From JBBRTJ01 sp038244535 (lineage in GTDB: Bacteria; Actinomycetota; Acidimicrobiia; Acidimicrobiales; Ilumatobacteraceae): a stretch of DNA of 5,149 nt. A model generated the notes under the pieces. The model was not told the origin of the DNA. It saw only the letters and a list, made by a program, of their open reading frames with translations, and searched no databases. Made by a program: the position numbers and the translations under genes. The stretch lies in assembly GCA_038244535.1 (NCBI GenBank), contig JBBRTJ010000146.1, forward strand, positions 1 to 5,149, written 5' to 3'. Position 1 is the first letter of the stretch. The number at the start of each line of letters is the position of its first letter. Positions 4,951 through 5,149 of this stretch are shown here, piece by piece.

Positions 4951-5149
4951 CGCCGGGGGCCACCGACGACGACGAGCACGCCCGCGTCGGTTGGAGCGTG
5001 TGCGTCCCGGGGTTCGGGCACGAGTTCACCAACGACCCCGAGGCCGACAGGCCGACGGTGCTCACCGTGTTGTCCTGGGCGCCGGGTGCCCGTGACCGCT
5101 GGTTCGCCATCACCGCCGACCAGATCACCGGTCGACGGATCCCGTGGGA
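4947..5149 (+). CDS. Hypothetical protein, 3' end beyond window
   Basis: An open frame of 67 codons continues to the right edge with strong G/C third positions, as in the neighbouring genes. It begins at TTG 4947, which shares four bases (TTGA) with the stress protein stop codon. No other ATG, GTG or TTG occurs in this frame in the preceding 30 bases, and no clear ribosome site is seen, which fits translational coupling. The visible protein includes the segments ARVGWSVCVPGFGHEF, ADRPTVLTVLSWAPGARDRW and FAITADQITGRRIPW. It is rich in Trp and acidic residues, with no signal peptide or membrane segment. I do not recognise the family. Minus-strand frames over the same bases look like shadows. 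A later GTG (codon 18) is a possible alternative start. Confidence 0.7.
   Translation, partial: MTPGATDDDEHARVGWSVCVPGFGHEFTNDPEADRPTVLTVLSWAPGARDRWFAITADQITGRRIPW

Noticed and set aside
4749..5128. Minus-strand open frames over the end of the stress protein gene and the last gene
   Set aside because: They oppose a clear Usp motif and a well-biased plus-strand frame, and have no ribosome sites or recognisable domains.

Overview
The window is a very GC-rich segment with strong G/C preference at third codon positions. Its gene families (DosS/DosT-like GAF kinase, universal stress protein, PPOX-fold protein, TPC-type metal ATPase) point to a free-living actinobacterium. I cannot name a genus; an acidimicrobial or similar non-mycobacterial actinobacterial lineage would fit, but that is an inference.

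Layout from left to right. Positions 1-192 hold the broken remnant of a Kelch-repeat gene on the minus strand, with a three-copy 30-bp tandem repeat running off the left edge. Positions 193-322 are non-coding and contain a 16-bp tandem duplication and a long imperfect inverted repeat that probably terminates the next gene. Positions 323-2674 (minus) encode a TPC-type (P1B-5-like) metal-transport ATPase fused at its C-terminus to a hemerythrin-like domain. Positions 2675-2791 are a divergent promoter region with two DosR-like palindromes. Positions 2792-3244 (plus) encode a small PPOX-fold protein. Its 3' end overlaps that of a convergent minus-strand gene (3216-4388) for a single-GAF sensor histidine kinase of the DosS/DosT (DevS) type. 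A second divergent promoter (4389-4482) carries a third box, then comes a universal stress protein (4483-4950, plus). Last is an unrecognised gene that starts inside the stop codon of the stress protein gene and runs off the right edge.

The main reading is a compact dormancy- or hypoxia-type regulon. The kinase keeps the His/Tyr pair that positions heme and ligand in mycobacterial DosS, the ATPase carries a probable di-iron hemerythrin domain, and the PPOX-fold and stress proteins belong to families typical of the mycobacterial DosR regulon. Both divergent promoter regions share a 16-mer that differs at one base and contains a near-palindromic GGGAC-N4-GTCCC core, the same core as the DosR box. 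No DosR-type response regulator is visible in the window, so the partner of the kinase must lie elsewhere. The regulon assignment is an inference from motif and family resemblance.
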